A stretch of 44,021 nucleotides of DNA from an uncultured Muribaculum sp. (GTDB lineage Bacteria; Bacteroidota; Bacteroidia; Bacteroidales; Muribaculaceae), in contig NZ_CAJTYX010000026.1 in assembly GCF_910583865.1 (NCBI RefSeq), positions 1 to 44,021 on the forward strand, read 5' to 3'. The notes under the pieces were generated by a model that ran no database searches, was not told the origin of the DNA, and saw only the letters and a program-made list of their open reading frames with translations. This document shows positions 35,742 to 43,980 of this stretch, piece after piece (positions within the stretch are counted from its first letter, which is position 1; every line of letters starts with the position of its first letter). The position numbers and the translations under genes are program-made.

Positions 35742-35786
35742 ACGCGACGAGTGGCATCGGTTGTTGTGTGCCACCCGTCGTCGCGT
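35742..35786 (-). terminator. Hairpin between gyrB and rnr, weak terminator or processing site
   Basis: 35742-35750 pairs with 35778-35786 and 35751-35756 with 35769-35774, with a 3-base bulge and a 12-base loop. Few Ts follow on the minus strand, so it is more likely an attenuator or mRNA processing hairpin than a full stop. Confidence 0.4.
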
Positions 35787-35803
35787 AAGGGGTCTATATG
35801 TGC

Positions 35804-37738
35804 TTATGCGTCGATATTGGCATAGTTGGCGTTTTCTTCGATGAAGTCGCGGCGAGGAGCCACGTCCTCCCCCATGAGCATGGAGAAGATGCGGTCGGCC
35901 TCGGCGGCGTCGTTGATGGTGACCTGCTTCAGAAGGCGTCCTTCGCGCGACATGGTAGTGTCGCGAAGCTCCTGGGCGCTCATCTCTCCAAGACCCTTGT
36001 AGCGCATCACCTTTGTCTTGTCGCCGTTGCGGGCGATGAAGCTCTGTACCTGTGTGTCGGTCCAGCAGTATTCCTCGACCTTCCCTTTCGTGCACTTGTA
36101 GAGCGGCGGTGTGGCGAGGTAGAGGTATCCGTTCTCAATCACGGGACGCATGCGGCGGAAGAAGAACGTCATGAGGAGGGTGGCTATGTGTGCGCCGTCG
36201 ACATCGGCATCGGTCATTATGATGATCTTGTGGTAAGCGAGCTTGTCGAGATTCACCTCTTTGGAGTCCTCTGCTGTGCCGATTGTCACTCGCATGGCAC
36301 GGAACAGGTTGGTGATCTCCTGGTTGTCGAAAATCTTGTGATCCATGGCCTTCTCCACGTTGAGGATTTTTCCTCGCAGCGGCAGGATTGCCTGGAATGT
36401 ACGGTCGCGGCCCTGCTTGGCTGTTCCGCCTGCCGAGTCACCCTCGACTATAAACAGTTCGCAGTCCTCGGCTGTGCGGCTGGAGCAGTCGGCAAGCTTG
36501 CCGGGGAGGCCGCCTCCGCAGAGCGGCGATTTGCGCTGCACGTTCTTGCGTGCGTTGTAGGCCGCGTGGCGTGCGGTAGCGGCGAGAATCACCTTGTCGA
36601 CTATGAGCTTGGCCTGGCGTGGATGTTCTTCGAGGTAGTCGCGCAGGGCGTCGCTGACGGCCTGCGACACGGCTGCCGTCACTTCGCTGTTGCCGAGTTT
36701 GGTCTTTGTCTGGCCTTCGAACTGTGGTTCGAGAACCTTTACCGATACGACAGCCGTTAGTCCCTCGCGGAAGTCGTCGCTGGCGATTTCGATTTTCACC
36801 TTGTCGAGCATCTTGGAATCCTCGGCATACTTCTTGAGTGTGGCCGTGAGTCCGCGTCGGAAGCCGGAGAGATGCGTTCCTCCCTCGATGGTGTTGATGT
36901 TGTTGACGAAAGAGTAGACGTTTTCGTTGTAGGTGGTGTTGTAAGTAAGTGCCACCTCCACCGGCACGCCCTGACGTTCGGTGTTGAGGTGTATTATGTC
37001 GTTGATGAGCGATTCCTTGCTTGAGTCGATGTAGCGCACGAAGTCCTCCAAACCGTGGTCGCTGTGGAACACCTCGCGGCGCGGATTGCCCTCGGCGTCG
37101 ATGTTGCGCATGTCGGTGAGGGTTAGGGTGATTCCTGCGTTCAGGAACGCGAGGTCTCGCAGGCGGTTGGCCAGCGTGTTGTAGTCGTAGACCGTGACGG
37201 TGAATATGCTTTCGTCGGGCTTGAAAGTGATGCTGGTGCCGGTGTGGGAGCTTTCTCCGATTACCTTAAGTTCGGTGACCGGCTTTCCGCAGGAATATTC
37301 CTGCATGTAGGCCTTGCCGTTGCGGTGCACCTCGGCGCGCAGATATGTCGAGAGCGCGTTGACGCAGCTCACGCCCACGCCGTGGAGTCCGCCCGATACC
37401 TTGTAGCTCCCTTTGTCGAATTTGCCGCCGGCGTGCAGCACGGTGAGTACCACTTCAAGGGCGCTCTTGTGCTCTTTTTCGTGCATGTCGACAGGGATGC
37501 CGCGGCCATTGTCGACCACGGTTATGGAATTGTCGGCGTTAATGGTCACGTCGATATGGTTGGCGAACCCGGCAAGAGCCTCGTCGATGGAGTTGTCGAC
37601 CACCTCATACACAAGATGGTGGAGGCCCTTGGCGCTTATGTCGCCGATATACATGGCAGGACGTTTTCTTACGGCCTCAAGGCCTTCAAGCACCTGGATG
37701 TTACTGGCGCTGTATTCTTCTTCTTTATGTTCTGACAT
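35804..37738 (-). CDS. gyrB: DNA gyrase subunit B
   Basis: The ATPase subunit of gyrase, which negatively supercoils DNA together with GyrA. I chose MSEHKEEEYSASNIQVLEG (37738) over the ATG at 37774; it lies downstream of a clear promoter and fits the family start. The GHKL ATPase shows EVVDNSIDEAL, VDNGRGIPV and GGLHGVGVSCVNALS. The Toprim domain shows EGDSAGG and TDADVDGAHI, and the C-terminal part includes RYKGLGEMSAQELRDTTM. At 644 residues it is the normal length for a GyrB lacking the proteobacterial insert. ParE is the alternative, but the tail wording favours GyrB. gyrA is not in this window. Confidence 0.95.
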   Translation of the reverse strand: MSEHKEEEYSASNIQVLEGLEAVRKRPAMYIGDISAKGLHHLVYEVVDNSIDEALAGFANHIDVTINADNSITVVDNGRGIPVDMHEKEHKSALEVVLTVLHAGGKFDKGSYKVSGGLHGVGVSCVNALSTYLRAEVHRNGKAYMQEYSCGKPVTELKVIGESSHTGTSITFKPDESIFTVTVYDYNTLANRLRDLAFLNAGITLTLTDMRNIDAEGNPRREVFHSDHGLEDFVRYIDSSKESLINDIIHLNTERQGVPVEVALTYNTTYNENVYSFVNNINTIEGGTHLSGFRRGLTATLKKYAEDSKMLDKVKIEIASDDFREGLTAVVSVKVLEPQFEGQTKTKLGNSEVTAAVSQAVSDALRDYLEEHPRQAKLIVDKVILAATARHAAYNARKNVQRKSPLCGGGLPGKLADCSSRTAEDCELFIVEGDSAGGTAKQGRDRTFQAILPLRGKILNVEKAMDHKIFDNQEITNLFRAMRVTIGTAEDSKEVNLDKLAYHKIIIMTDADVDGAHIATLLMTFFFRRMRPVIENGYLYLATPPLYKCTKGKVEEYCWTDTQVQSFIARNGDKTKVMRYKGLGEMSAQELRDTTMSREGRLLKQVTINDAAEADRIFSMLMGEDVAPRRDFIEENANYANIDA

Positions 37739-37802
37739 TATTCTTACTTTTTGTTTATCGACACCTTCTCCCAATGGGGTGTCATGCCCCTTTTAGAGCA
37801 TA

Positions 37803-37834
37803 CAAATTTACGAAAAATCCATCACATGAACAAA
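37803..37834 (-). promoter_or_regulatory. gyrB promoter
   Basis: On the minus strand: TTTG (37831-37834), exactly 20 bases, then TAAATTTG (37803-37810). The predicted leader is about 60 nt. Confidence 0.8.
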
Positions 37835-37887
37835 CACACGGATGGTGAGTTTTATCGTGATGCAGCGCTCTCGGGCATAAATGGAAA

Positions 37888-37914
37888 GTGCTTCCTCCGA
37901 TACGGAAGAAGCAC
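37888..37914 (-). terminator. Terminator of galE
   Basis: GTGCTTC (37888-37894) pairs with GAAGCAC (37908-37914), with an inner TCC/GGA. On the minus strand TTTCCATTTATG follows. It sits 35 bases past the galE stop and upstream of the gyrB promoter. Confidence 0.7.
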
Positions 37915-37948
37915 CTGTGGAATAATAGTTTATGTGGTGTGCCGGCGA

Positions 37949-38986
37949 TTACATTATGCCGCGCTCACGTAGGCGCTGCTGCCATTTCCATGCCGAGCGC
38001 ATGGTGTCGTCGATGGGTGTCGATGCCGTCCAGCCGAGCACCTCGTTGGCGTAGGTCGGGTTGGCCCATACCTGCTCGATGTCGCCGGCGCGGCGTGGTG
38101 CGATCTTGTAAGGCACTTTGACACCGGTAGCGCGCTCGAAAGCGGTAATCAGTTCCATCACGCTCAGTCCGTTGCCTGTGCCGAGATTGAAGATTTCGAT
38201 CTTTGCGTCAGATTTGTCCTCAAGCATGCGCTCAACCGCAATCACATGGGCCTTGGCGAGGTCGACCACGTCGATGAAGTCGCGGATGCAGTAGCCGTCG
38301 CGTGTGTTATAGTCGTTACCGAACACGCTCAGTTCCTTGCGGATGCCGATGGCTGTCTGGGTGAGGTAGGGGATGAGGTTCTGCGGCACGCCGTTGGGGA
38401 GTTCGCCGATCTCAGCCGACGGGTGTGCGCCTACCGGGTTGAAATAGCGCAGGATCACGCTCTTGAACGGTGCTCCGGCGTTGATCACGTCGGTGATGAT
38501 CTCTTCGGAAATCTGCTTTGTATTGCCGTAGGGCGACGTTGCCTTCTTGATAGGCGACTGCTCGGTCACGGGGTTCACGTCAGGCTCGCCATAGACGGTG
38601 CATGATGAAGAGAACACAATCCCTTTCACTCCACGCTCGGCCATGATGTCGAGGAGGTTCATCAGGGTGTTGAGGTTGTTGCGGTAATATAGCACGGGTT
38701 TCTGCATCGACTCGCCCACGGCCTTGCTGGCTGCGAAGTTGATTATGCCCTTGATGTCGGTGTACTTGTCGAAAAGCGCTTCAAGGGCTTTCATGTCGGT
38801 GCAGTCGGCCTCGACGAATTCGGGACGCTGGCCTGTGATGCGCTCGATGCCGTCGAGCACTTCACGGTTGGAGTTGGAGAGATTGTCGATGATCACCACC
38901 GGGTAGCCTGCCTGCTGCAGTTCTACCACTGTGTGCGATCCGATGTAGCCGGTGCCCCCGGTTACGAGGATTGTGCCTTTTTTCAT
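37949..38986 (-). CDS. galE: UDP-glucose 4-epimerase
   Basis: It interconverts UDP-glucose and UDP-galactose using bound NAD, supplying precursors for surface polysaccharide and galactose use. The Rossmann NAD loop is GGTGYIG (10-16). The catalytic set is Ser128 (FSSSCTVYG), Tyr153 and Lys157 (SPYGNTK). The PVTEQSPIKKATSPYG stretch and YNTRDGYCIRDFIDV fit GalE well. At 345 residues it is full length. It lies 55 bases downstream of trpS on the same strand, with no promoter between them that I see, so the two may share an mRNA. Confidence 0.95.
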   Translation of the reverse strand: MKKGTILVTGGTGYIGSHTVVELQQAGYPVVIIDNLSNSNREVLDGIERITGQRPEFVEADCTDMKALEALFDKYTDIKGIINFAASKAVGESMQKPVLYYRNNLNTLMNLLDIMAERGVKGIVFSSSCTVYGEPDVNPVTEQSPIKKATSPYGNTKQISEEIITDVINAGAPFKSVILRYFNPVGAHPSAEIGELPNGVPQNLIPYLTQTAIGIRKELSVFGNDYNTRDGYCIRDFIDVVDLAKAHVIAVERMLEDKSDAKIEIFNLGTGNGLSVMELITAFERATGVKVPYKIAPRRAGDIEQVWANPTYANEVLGWTASTPIDDTMRSAWKWQQRLRERGIM

Positions 38987-39041
38987 TTTATTGTTGGTGT
39001 AAAGAGTTGATGATTGGTCTTGTTGCTTGGCTCTGGCTGTT

Positions 39042-40130
39042 TTATTTGCGGAACTCCTTCGCCTGCTCCTCGATGAGGGCCTTGTCGGTGAAGTAGTTGA
39101 TCTTCATAGCTGCACGCACTTCGTCGAGGGTCTGTGCGGCTGTCTCGCGGGCTTTCTCCGATCCCTTGCGCAGGATTTCGTAGACGCCGGGTATGTCTTG
39201 CTCCCACATCTTGCGGCGTTCGCGTATGGGAGTGAGTTCCTCCTCGATCACGTTGTAGAGCAGCTTTTTCACTGTGCCGTCGCCTACGCCCCCCTTGGTG
39301 TAATGCTCTTTTAATTCGTCGAGTGAGGCATATTCGGGCAGGTATTTGGCGAAATGCTCCGGACGCGAGAATGCGTCGAGGTATATGAAGGGACAGTTGC
39401 CTTCGAGATGCCCCGGAGAGTCGATGGTGAGGTGGAGCGGGTCGGTGTACATCGAGTTGATTTTCTTCTTGACTTCCTTTGGGGTGTCGGAAAGGTAGAT
39501 GCAGTTGCCGAGCGATTTGCTCATCTTCGCTTTGCCGTCGGTGCCGGGAAGGCGCTGGCAGACGGCGTTGTCCGGTAGCATGATTTCAGGCTCCACGAGC
39601 ACTTCGCCGTATATGTGGTTGAAGCGGTTGACGATTTCGCGGGTAAGCTCGATCATCGGGGCCTGGTCGTCGCCGACGGGCACTGTGGTGGCCTTGAACG
39701 CCGTGATGTCCGATGCCTGACTTACGGGATAGGAGAAGAAGCCCATCGGAATGGATTCGCCTTCGAAGCCGCGCATCTTGATTTCGGTTTTGACCGTGGG
39801 GTTACGTTGCACACGGCTGACACTCACTAGGTTCATGTAGTAGAAAGCCAGCTCGGTAAGTTCGGGCACGGCGGTCTGCACGAATATGGTCGATTTGGCG
39901 GGGTCAATGCCCACCGACAGGTAGTCGAGAGCCACCTCGATGAGGTTGCGGCGTATCTTCTCCGGATTGTCGGCGTTGTCGGTAAGGGCCTGTGCATCGG
40001 CAATCATGATGAAGATTTTGTCAAACAGCCCGGAGTTCTGCAGTTCTACCCTGCGTCGCAGAGAGCCTACGTAGTGACCGAGATGAAGTTTGCCGGTAGG
40101 ACGGTCGCCTGTGAGTATGATTTTTTCCAT
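39042..40130 (-). CDS. trpS: Tryptophanyl-tRNA synthetase
   Basis: TrpS charges tRNA-Trp. I chose MEKIILTGDRPTGKLHLGH as the start (40130): the in-frame extension to 40253 runs through the promoter and is not protein-like. The HIGH motif is HLGH (16-19) and KMSKS is intact (202-206, KAKMSKSLGN). MIELTREIVNRFNHIYG and VGDDQAP are family features. At 362 residues it is slightly longer than the E. coli enzyme and has the Bacteroidetes-type wording around RVQRNPTVKTEIK. Confidence 0.96.
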   Translation of the reverse strand: MEKIILTGDRPTGKLHLGHYVGSLRRRVELQNSGLFDKIFIMIADAQALTDNADNPEKIRRNLIEVALDYLSVGIDPAKSTIFVQTAVPELTELAFYYMNLVSVSRVQRNPTVKTEIKMRGFEGESIPMGFFSYPVSQASDITAFKATTVPVGDDQAPMIELTREIVNRFNHIYGEVLVEPEIMLPDNAVCQRLPGTDGKAKMSKSLGNCIYLSDTPKEVKKKINSMYTDPLHLTIDSPGHLEGNCPFIYLDAFSRPEHFAKYLPEYASLDELKEHYTKGGVGDGTVKKLLYNVIEEELTPIRERRKMWEQDIPGVYEILRKGSEKARETAAQTLDEVRAAMKINYFTDKALIEEQAKEFRK

Positions 40131-40155
40131 AATCTGTCGTCGAATAATTGTTTTG

Positions 40156-40163
40156 CAAATATA
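40156..40163 (-). promoter_or_regulatory. trpS -7 promoter element
   Basis: On the minus strand this reads TATATTTG, an exact -7 match, giving a leader of about 22 nt. The -33 region is weak. The rest of the gap up to 40401 shows no clear promoter for the plus-strand gene at 40402. Confidence 0.6.
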
Positions 40164-40401
40164 CCCATTTTCCGTCAATATGCATTCCTGATAGCGCAAA
40201 AATGATTTTGTGGGAAATACGTAGTGTATGGTGATGTCTATGGCATGGAGCATGCTTGGCCCATTAATTTATACAAGTATTAGCGTATTGATGGGGAAAT
40301 GTTAAATTGGAGTTAAAACCATAGCCATAAGTAAACGTCATGTTGTTATCATAGTCAGATAAAGCGTAAAAACGATAAAAACTGACTAAATTACAATTCT
40401 C

Positions 40402-40983
40402 ATGAACAAGAAAGTATTAAGCGCGATGGTGCTCTGCGCGTCGCTTTTCACCCTCTCGGCATCGGCACAGAACCCCAAGGCACGCAATCAGGCATGTCCT
40501 CAACAGCAGTGTCCGGTAGAGGCTAAATGTGACAATTTCCGTCAGCAGTGCGCACCCGCACAGTGCTGCACCATGCTCTTCGAAGGCATTACTCTGACCG
40601 ACGCCCAGAAATCCAAGATACAGGATCTGCAGAAGGCTCAGATGGAAAAGCGTACCGCGAAGGCCCGCGAGACAAAGGATGCAGCCAAGGCCGAGAAGCG
40701 CAAAATGCGTGAGGAGCGTGACTCTGCCCGCAAGGCCGACCGTCGCGCATACCTCGACGGAGTGAAGCAGGTGCTGACACCGGAGCAGTATGTGATATTT
40801 CTGGAGAATGCCTACATGACTCCCGCTCCTCAAGGCCCGCGTGCCGCAGTTCCCGGACGCATGCATCATGGAATGAAGCAGGGTGCTAAGCCTAACCAGG
40901 GTAAAGAATCTTTTGGGCGTGAACGCGCCAAAGACGGCAAGATCGTACGTGCCAAGGCCACCGAAGTAAAGGCCGCCAATTGA
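40402..40983 (+). CDS. Secreted Spy/LTXXQ-like helical protein with Cys-rich N-terminus
   Basis: A signal peptide (MNKKVLSAMVLCASLFTLSASA) is followed by a segment with six cysteines (positions 32, 37, 43, 50, 55, 56). Next is a long charged helical region opening ITLTDAQKSKIQDLQKAQ (about 62-79) and repeating near VLTPEQYVIFLENA, the twin LTxxQ pattern of Spy/CpxP-like periplasmic proteins. The tail is basic and His/Gly-rich (MHHGMKQGAKPNQGKE). Spy relatives act as periplasmic chaperones or stress sensors; here that is inferred from pattern only. The Cys cluster is not part of classical Spy. It has a stand-alone position and ends at a very long palindromic terminator. Confidence 0.8.
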   Translation: MNKKVLSAMVLCASLFTLSASAQNPKARNQACPQQQCPVEAKCDNFRQQCAPAQCCTMLFEGITLTDAQKSKIQDLQKAQMEKRTAKARETKDAAKAEKRKMREERDSARKADRRAYLDGVKQVLTPEQYVIFLENAYMTPAPQGPRAAVPGRMHHGMKQGAKPNQGKESFGRERAKDGKIVRAKATEVKAAN

Positions 40984-40990
40984 TAATAAT

Positions 40991-41049
40991 CTACCCATAT
41001 TTAAGAAAGGGGCGTACGATTCGTACGCCCCTTTCTTAAATATGGGTAG
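40991..41049. terminator. Bidirectional terminator: perfect 29-bp inverted repeat
   Basis: Positions 40991-41019 pair base for base with 41021-41049 around a single T at 41020. GGGGCGTACG forms the GC core and A/T-rich arms on both sides supply the U tract for either direction. It lies between two convergent genes, eight bases from each coding end. Confidence 0.92.
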
Positions 41050-41057
41050 TAATGGAA

Positions 41058-42374
41058 TTATCTCTTCATGATTTTGGCCGAGTGGCGGCTGCCGTCGGAA
41101 AGCGTGGCGATGACGATATATGTGCCAGGGATAAACCCGGATACGTCGACCTTGGCCGAAGCACCGTCGATGTTTGTCTTGACTGCCGTAATGGAACCGG
41201 CGAGTGAATACACCTGCACCGAGGTTATGCCGATGGCGGCACGGATGTCGGCAATGCCTGTCGACGGATTATACAATACGGAGAATTCCGAACTGTTGCC
41301 ACCTACAGCGATACTCTCGATCGCGGATGTGCCCAGGTCGAGCGGGAATTTGGCTATGGCGCGGACGTTGTCAAAAAAGTATTGTTTGGGGTATATCATA
41401 GGAAATCCGCCCTCGAATGATAGCATCATGGCGAAATCGGTCGCATATTGAGTCGACGACCAGTAGCGTGTAGTGCCGTCGGCATTGAACGCGGTAGCGC
41501 CGATGTTGGTGAATTTCTTGTTGAACGCGGCACGCTGCGACGGATATGGGTTGATTTTGCCTTCTGAGTCGTCGGCAGGGTCGGAGGGAGTCATGGTCAC
41601 GTTCAGTTCAGTCCAGTCGTTGATCTCTTTCGTTCCCTCAGAGGCTCCCGACTCCACCCATGTGAGTCCGCAGGTGGCGGCGAAAAGCTGGCGCAGTTCC
41701 GCTATGGCAGGCAGATACCATTGCAGGCCGCCATCGGTTTTCGACGTGCACCACGCCTCGGCGTCAAACTTTTCCTGCCAGCCGGCGACACCCTTTATGG
41801 CGGCGAGGTTGGCCATGCCGTCAAATTCGGAGACGGCTCCCGGCTGCTCCAATGTCTCGGGAGACCATTTCATCTCTTTTGCCTCGTCAAGCGACACTAT
41901 TTTTCCGCTCTGCTTGTTCGTGGGATCTACATAGAATACGATGCCTATGCATGTCTTGCCCGTAACGATACCTCCGGCCGACTCCCAAGTGTTGTTTGAG
42001 AAGTAGAAGTCACCCACTTTGGCATCCTTCTGCGATACAGCCACTGTATATGAGGCCTCTACACCACCTACTTCGGCGGTCACCACCGCAGTGCCTGGAG
42101 CCATGCCGCGGAATTTACCGGCGGTCTTTGCGTCAAGAGCCACTATTGCCGGGTCGGAAACGCTCCATGTGACGGGCAGGCTCTCTGCTTCGGCAGGCTC
42201 GACGATGGTGACGAGCGTGCGTGTTCCTCCTACAGCAAGTTTCCCTTCGGTTACAGCAACGGTCGGCTTGGTGCTTACCGCAAGTTGAAGCGACGTGACG
42301 TTTTGCGCCATGCCATATTGCAGGCCACCGGCAACAAGCAACGCGGTTGTAATCAACGGGTAGAATACTTTCAT
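41058..42374 (-). CDS. Secreted protein with Big2-type Ig domain, FGE/Lcl-like domain and T9SS tail
   Basis: The signal peptide (MKVFYPLITTALLVAGGLQYGMA) leads to a bacterial Ig-like (Big2) domain (about 28-115) with VTWSVSDPAIVALDAKTAGKF and GTAVVTAEVGG. A second domain (about 125-345) has the C-type-lectin/formylglycine-enzyme-like or Lcl/DUF1566-type pattern. This includes GIVFYVDP, WYLPAIAELRQLF, YWSSTQYATDFAMML and VRAIAKF. The end (VQVYSLAGSITAVKTN... FIPGTYIVIATLSDGSRHSAKIMKR) is a T9SS type A-like sorting tail. Probably cell-surface or secreted binding protein; no catalytic residues are evident. It has its own promoter and shares the 40991-41049 terminator with the convergent gene. 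Confidence 0.85.
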   Translation of the reverse strand: MKVFYPLITTALLVAGGLQYGMAQNVTSLQLAVSTKPTVAVTEGKLAVGGTRTLVTIVEPAEAESLPVTWSVSDPAIVALDAKTAGKFRGMAPGTAVVTAEVGGVEASYTVAVSQKDAKVGDFYFSNNTWESAGGIVTGKTCIGIVFYVDPTNKQSGKIVSLDEAKEMKWSPETLEQPGAVSEFDGMANLAAIKGVAGWQEKFDAEAWCTSKTDGGLQWYLPAIAELRQLFAATCGLTWVESGASEGTKEINDWTELNVTMTPSDPADDSEGKINPYPSQRAAFNKKFTNIGATAFNADGTTRYWSSTQYATDFAMMLSFEGGFPMIYPKQYFFDNVRAIAKFPLDLGTSAIESIAVGGNSSEFSVLYNPSTGIADIRAAIGITSVQVYSLAGSITAVKTNIDGASAKVDVSGFIPGTYIVIATLSDGSRHSAKIMKR

Positions 42375-42434
42375 ACGATATGTTTAATGGTTAATAAAAT
42401 TACATTCCATATGGCCGTAATGGCTAAGGAATGT

Positions 42435-42467
42435 CAAAGATATGCAAAAAAATATAATCCGTGCAAA
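42435..42467 (-). promoter_or_regulatory. Promoter of the 438-aa secreted protein
   Basis: On the minus strand: TTTG (42464-42467), 21 bases, then TATCTTTG (42435-42442). The start would be near 42430. The new RNA would begin in an inverted repeat (42402-42408 with 42428-42434). Confidence 0.7.
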
Positions 42468-42512
42468 TAAAAAGGCCGTAAAATCGTGCGGTACCCGGCA
42501 ACGAAGTAAAAA

Positions 42513-42590
42513 CGCACGGAGCACACAGAGAATTCCGTTTTTCAATCCGACAGATTCGGACTGCGGTTCATTCTCTGTGTGCTCCGTGCG
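42513..42590 (-). terminator. Two-tier terminator of tyrS built from 9-bp repeats
   Basis: A perfect 21-bp stem (42513-42533 with 42570-42590) encloses a second hairpin TCCGA/TCGGA (42546-42560). On the minus strand TTTTT follows the stem at once (42512-42508). The right arm is part of three 9-bp units (42573-42599): CTCTGTGTG, CTCCGTGCG, CTCTGTGCG. Confidence 0.85.
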
Positions 42591-42643
42591 CTCTGTGCGA
42601 GGCCTGATGCCTCATGCGCGTATATTTTCCGTGCCGGTCCGGT

Positions 42644-43939
42644 TTACTCGGCGATAAGGAGGAAGTACTGCTTCTTACCTTTCTGTACAAGGATATATTT
42701 GCCTGCGAGGAGCATGTCGGCGGTGGCCGGCAGGTTGATGTCGGTCACTTTCTCCTTGTTGATCGACAGGCCATTGCCCTGAGCGAGCTTGCGAAGCTCG
42801 CCTTTGCTCGGGAACACCGGCGCTTTCTCCGTTAGCAGGTCGACAAGCTTGGTCTCGCCGTTCTCTATGTCGGATTTGGCAACCTTGAAGGTGTCGACAC
42901 CCTCGAACACGTCGAGCAGCGTGGCCTCGTCGATGCGGTGGAGCTTCTCGGCGGCATCCTTGCTGAAAAGTATCGAGGAAGCCTCGACGGCAGCCTCGTA
43001 GGCCTCGGCGCTGTGCACCATAGTGGTGATCTCCTTGGCCAGACGCTTCTGTATGGGACGCTGTCCGGGGTCGGCTGCCTGCTCTTTGACAAGAGCTTCC
43101 ACCTCCTCGCGCGTAAGCTCGGTGAATATCTTGATGTAGCGCTCGGCATCGGCGTCGCTGACGTTGAGCCAAAACTGGTAGAACTTGTAGGGCGATGTGT
43201 AGCGCGGGTCGAGCCATACGTTGCCGCTCTCTGTCTTTCCGAACTTGCCTCCGTCGGCCTTGGTGATCAGCGGGCAGGTCAAGGCATATGCCTCTCCGCC
43301 GTTTGTGCGGCGTATAAGCTCGGTGCCGGTGGTGATGTTGCCCCACTGGTCGGAGCCGCCCATCTGCAGCTTGCAGTTCTTGTGCTGGTTGAGGTAGAGG
43401 AAGTCGTATCCCTGGAGGAGCTGATAGGTGAACTCGGTGAACGACAGGCCGTCGCGGGCTTCGCCGTTGAGGCGCTTCTTCACGGAGTCCTTGGCCATCA
43501 TGTAGTTGACGGTAATGTGCTTGCCGATCTCGCGGGCGAAGTCGAGGAATGTCCAGTCCTTCATCCAGTCGTAGTTGTTGACAAGCTCGGCGGCGTTGGG
43601 GGCGTCGCTGTCGAAGTCGAGGAATTTGGAGAGCTGCGCCTTCATACCCTCCATGTTGTGGTGGAGGATCTCCTCGGTGAGCAGGTTGCGCTCGGCCGAC
43701 TTGCCGGATGGGTCGCCGATCATGCCGGTGGCTCCGCCGATAAGCGCCAGAGGCTTGTGGCCGCAGCGCTGGAAATGGCGCAGTATCATAACGCTGCACA
43801 GGTGGCCGATATGAAGTGAGTCGGCGGTGGGGTCGAAGCCTATATAGGCCGTCACTTTCTCTTTATTAAGCAGTTCTTCGGTGCCGGGCATCATGTCATG
43901 GAGCATGCCGCGCCACCGCAGTTCTTCTACAAAGTTCAT
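42644..43939 (-). CDS. tyrS: Tyrosyl-tRNA synthetase
   Basis: TyrS charges tRNA-Tyr. HIGH is intact (43-46, SLHIGHLCSV), and GFDPTADSLH precedes it as usual. The tyrosine pocket stretch YDFLYLNQHKNCKLQMGGSD (178-197) fits with QWGNITTG following. The KMSKS loop is KFGKT (232-236), the TyrS form. A C-terminal S4 RNA-binding domain (about 365-431) ends GKYILVQKGKKQYFLLIAE. At 431 residues it is full length. It has its own promoter and terminator. Confidence 0.97.
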   Translation of the reverse strand: MNFVEELRWRGMLHDMMPGTEELLNKEKVTAYIGFDPTADSLHIGHLCSVMILRHFQRCGHKPLALIGGATGMIGDPSGKSAERNLLTEEILHHNMEGMKAQLSKFLDFDSDAPNAAELVNNYDWMKDWTFLDFAREIGKHITVNYMMAKDSVKKRLNGEARDGLSFTEFTYQLLQGYDFLYLNQHKNCKLQMGGSDQWGNITTGTELIRRTNGGEAYALTCPLITKADGGKFGKTESGNVWLDPRYTSPYKFYQFWLNVSDADAERYIKIFTELTREEVEALVKEQAADPGQRPIQKRLAKEITTMVHSAEAYEAAVEASSILFSKDAAEKLHRIDEATLLDVFEGVDTFKVAKSDIENGETKLVDLLTEKAPVFPSKGELRKLAQGNGLSINKEKVTDINLPATADMLLAGKYILVQKGKKQYFLLIAE

Positions 43940-43972
43940 CTAAATAATATGTTTTATTGTGATTTCCTGCTG

Positions 43973-43980
43973 CAAAGTTA
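43973..43980 (-). promoter_or_regulatory. tyrS -7 promoter element
   Basis: On the minus strand this reads TAACTTTG, an exact -7 match, with a leader of about 30 nt. The -33 region carries TTTC rather than TTTG. Confidence 0.6.

Noticed and set aside
35798..36760. 320-codon plus-strand frame opposite gyrB
   Set aside because: Shadow of gyrB; the composition is typical of complementary-strand frames and no motif is present. Similar shadows opposite tyrS (42938-43819), metG (28193-29023) and porX (15295-16101) were left out for the same reason.
37751..37972. 73-codon plus-strand frame between gyrB and galE
   Set aside because: It overlaps the gyrB promoter and the galE terminator on the opposite strand, and has no recognisable domain.
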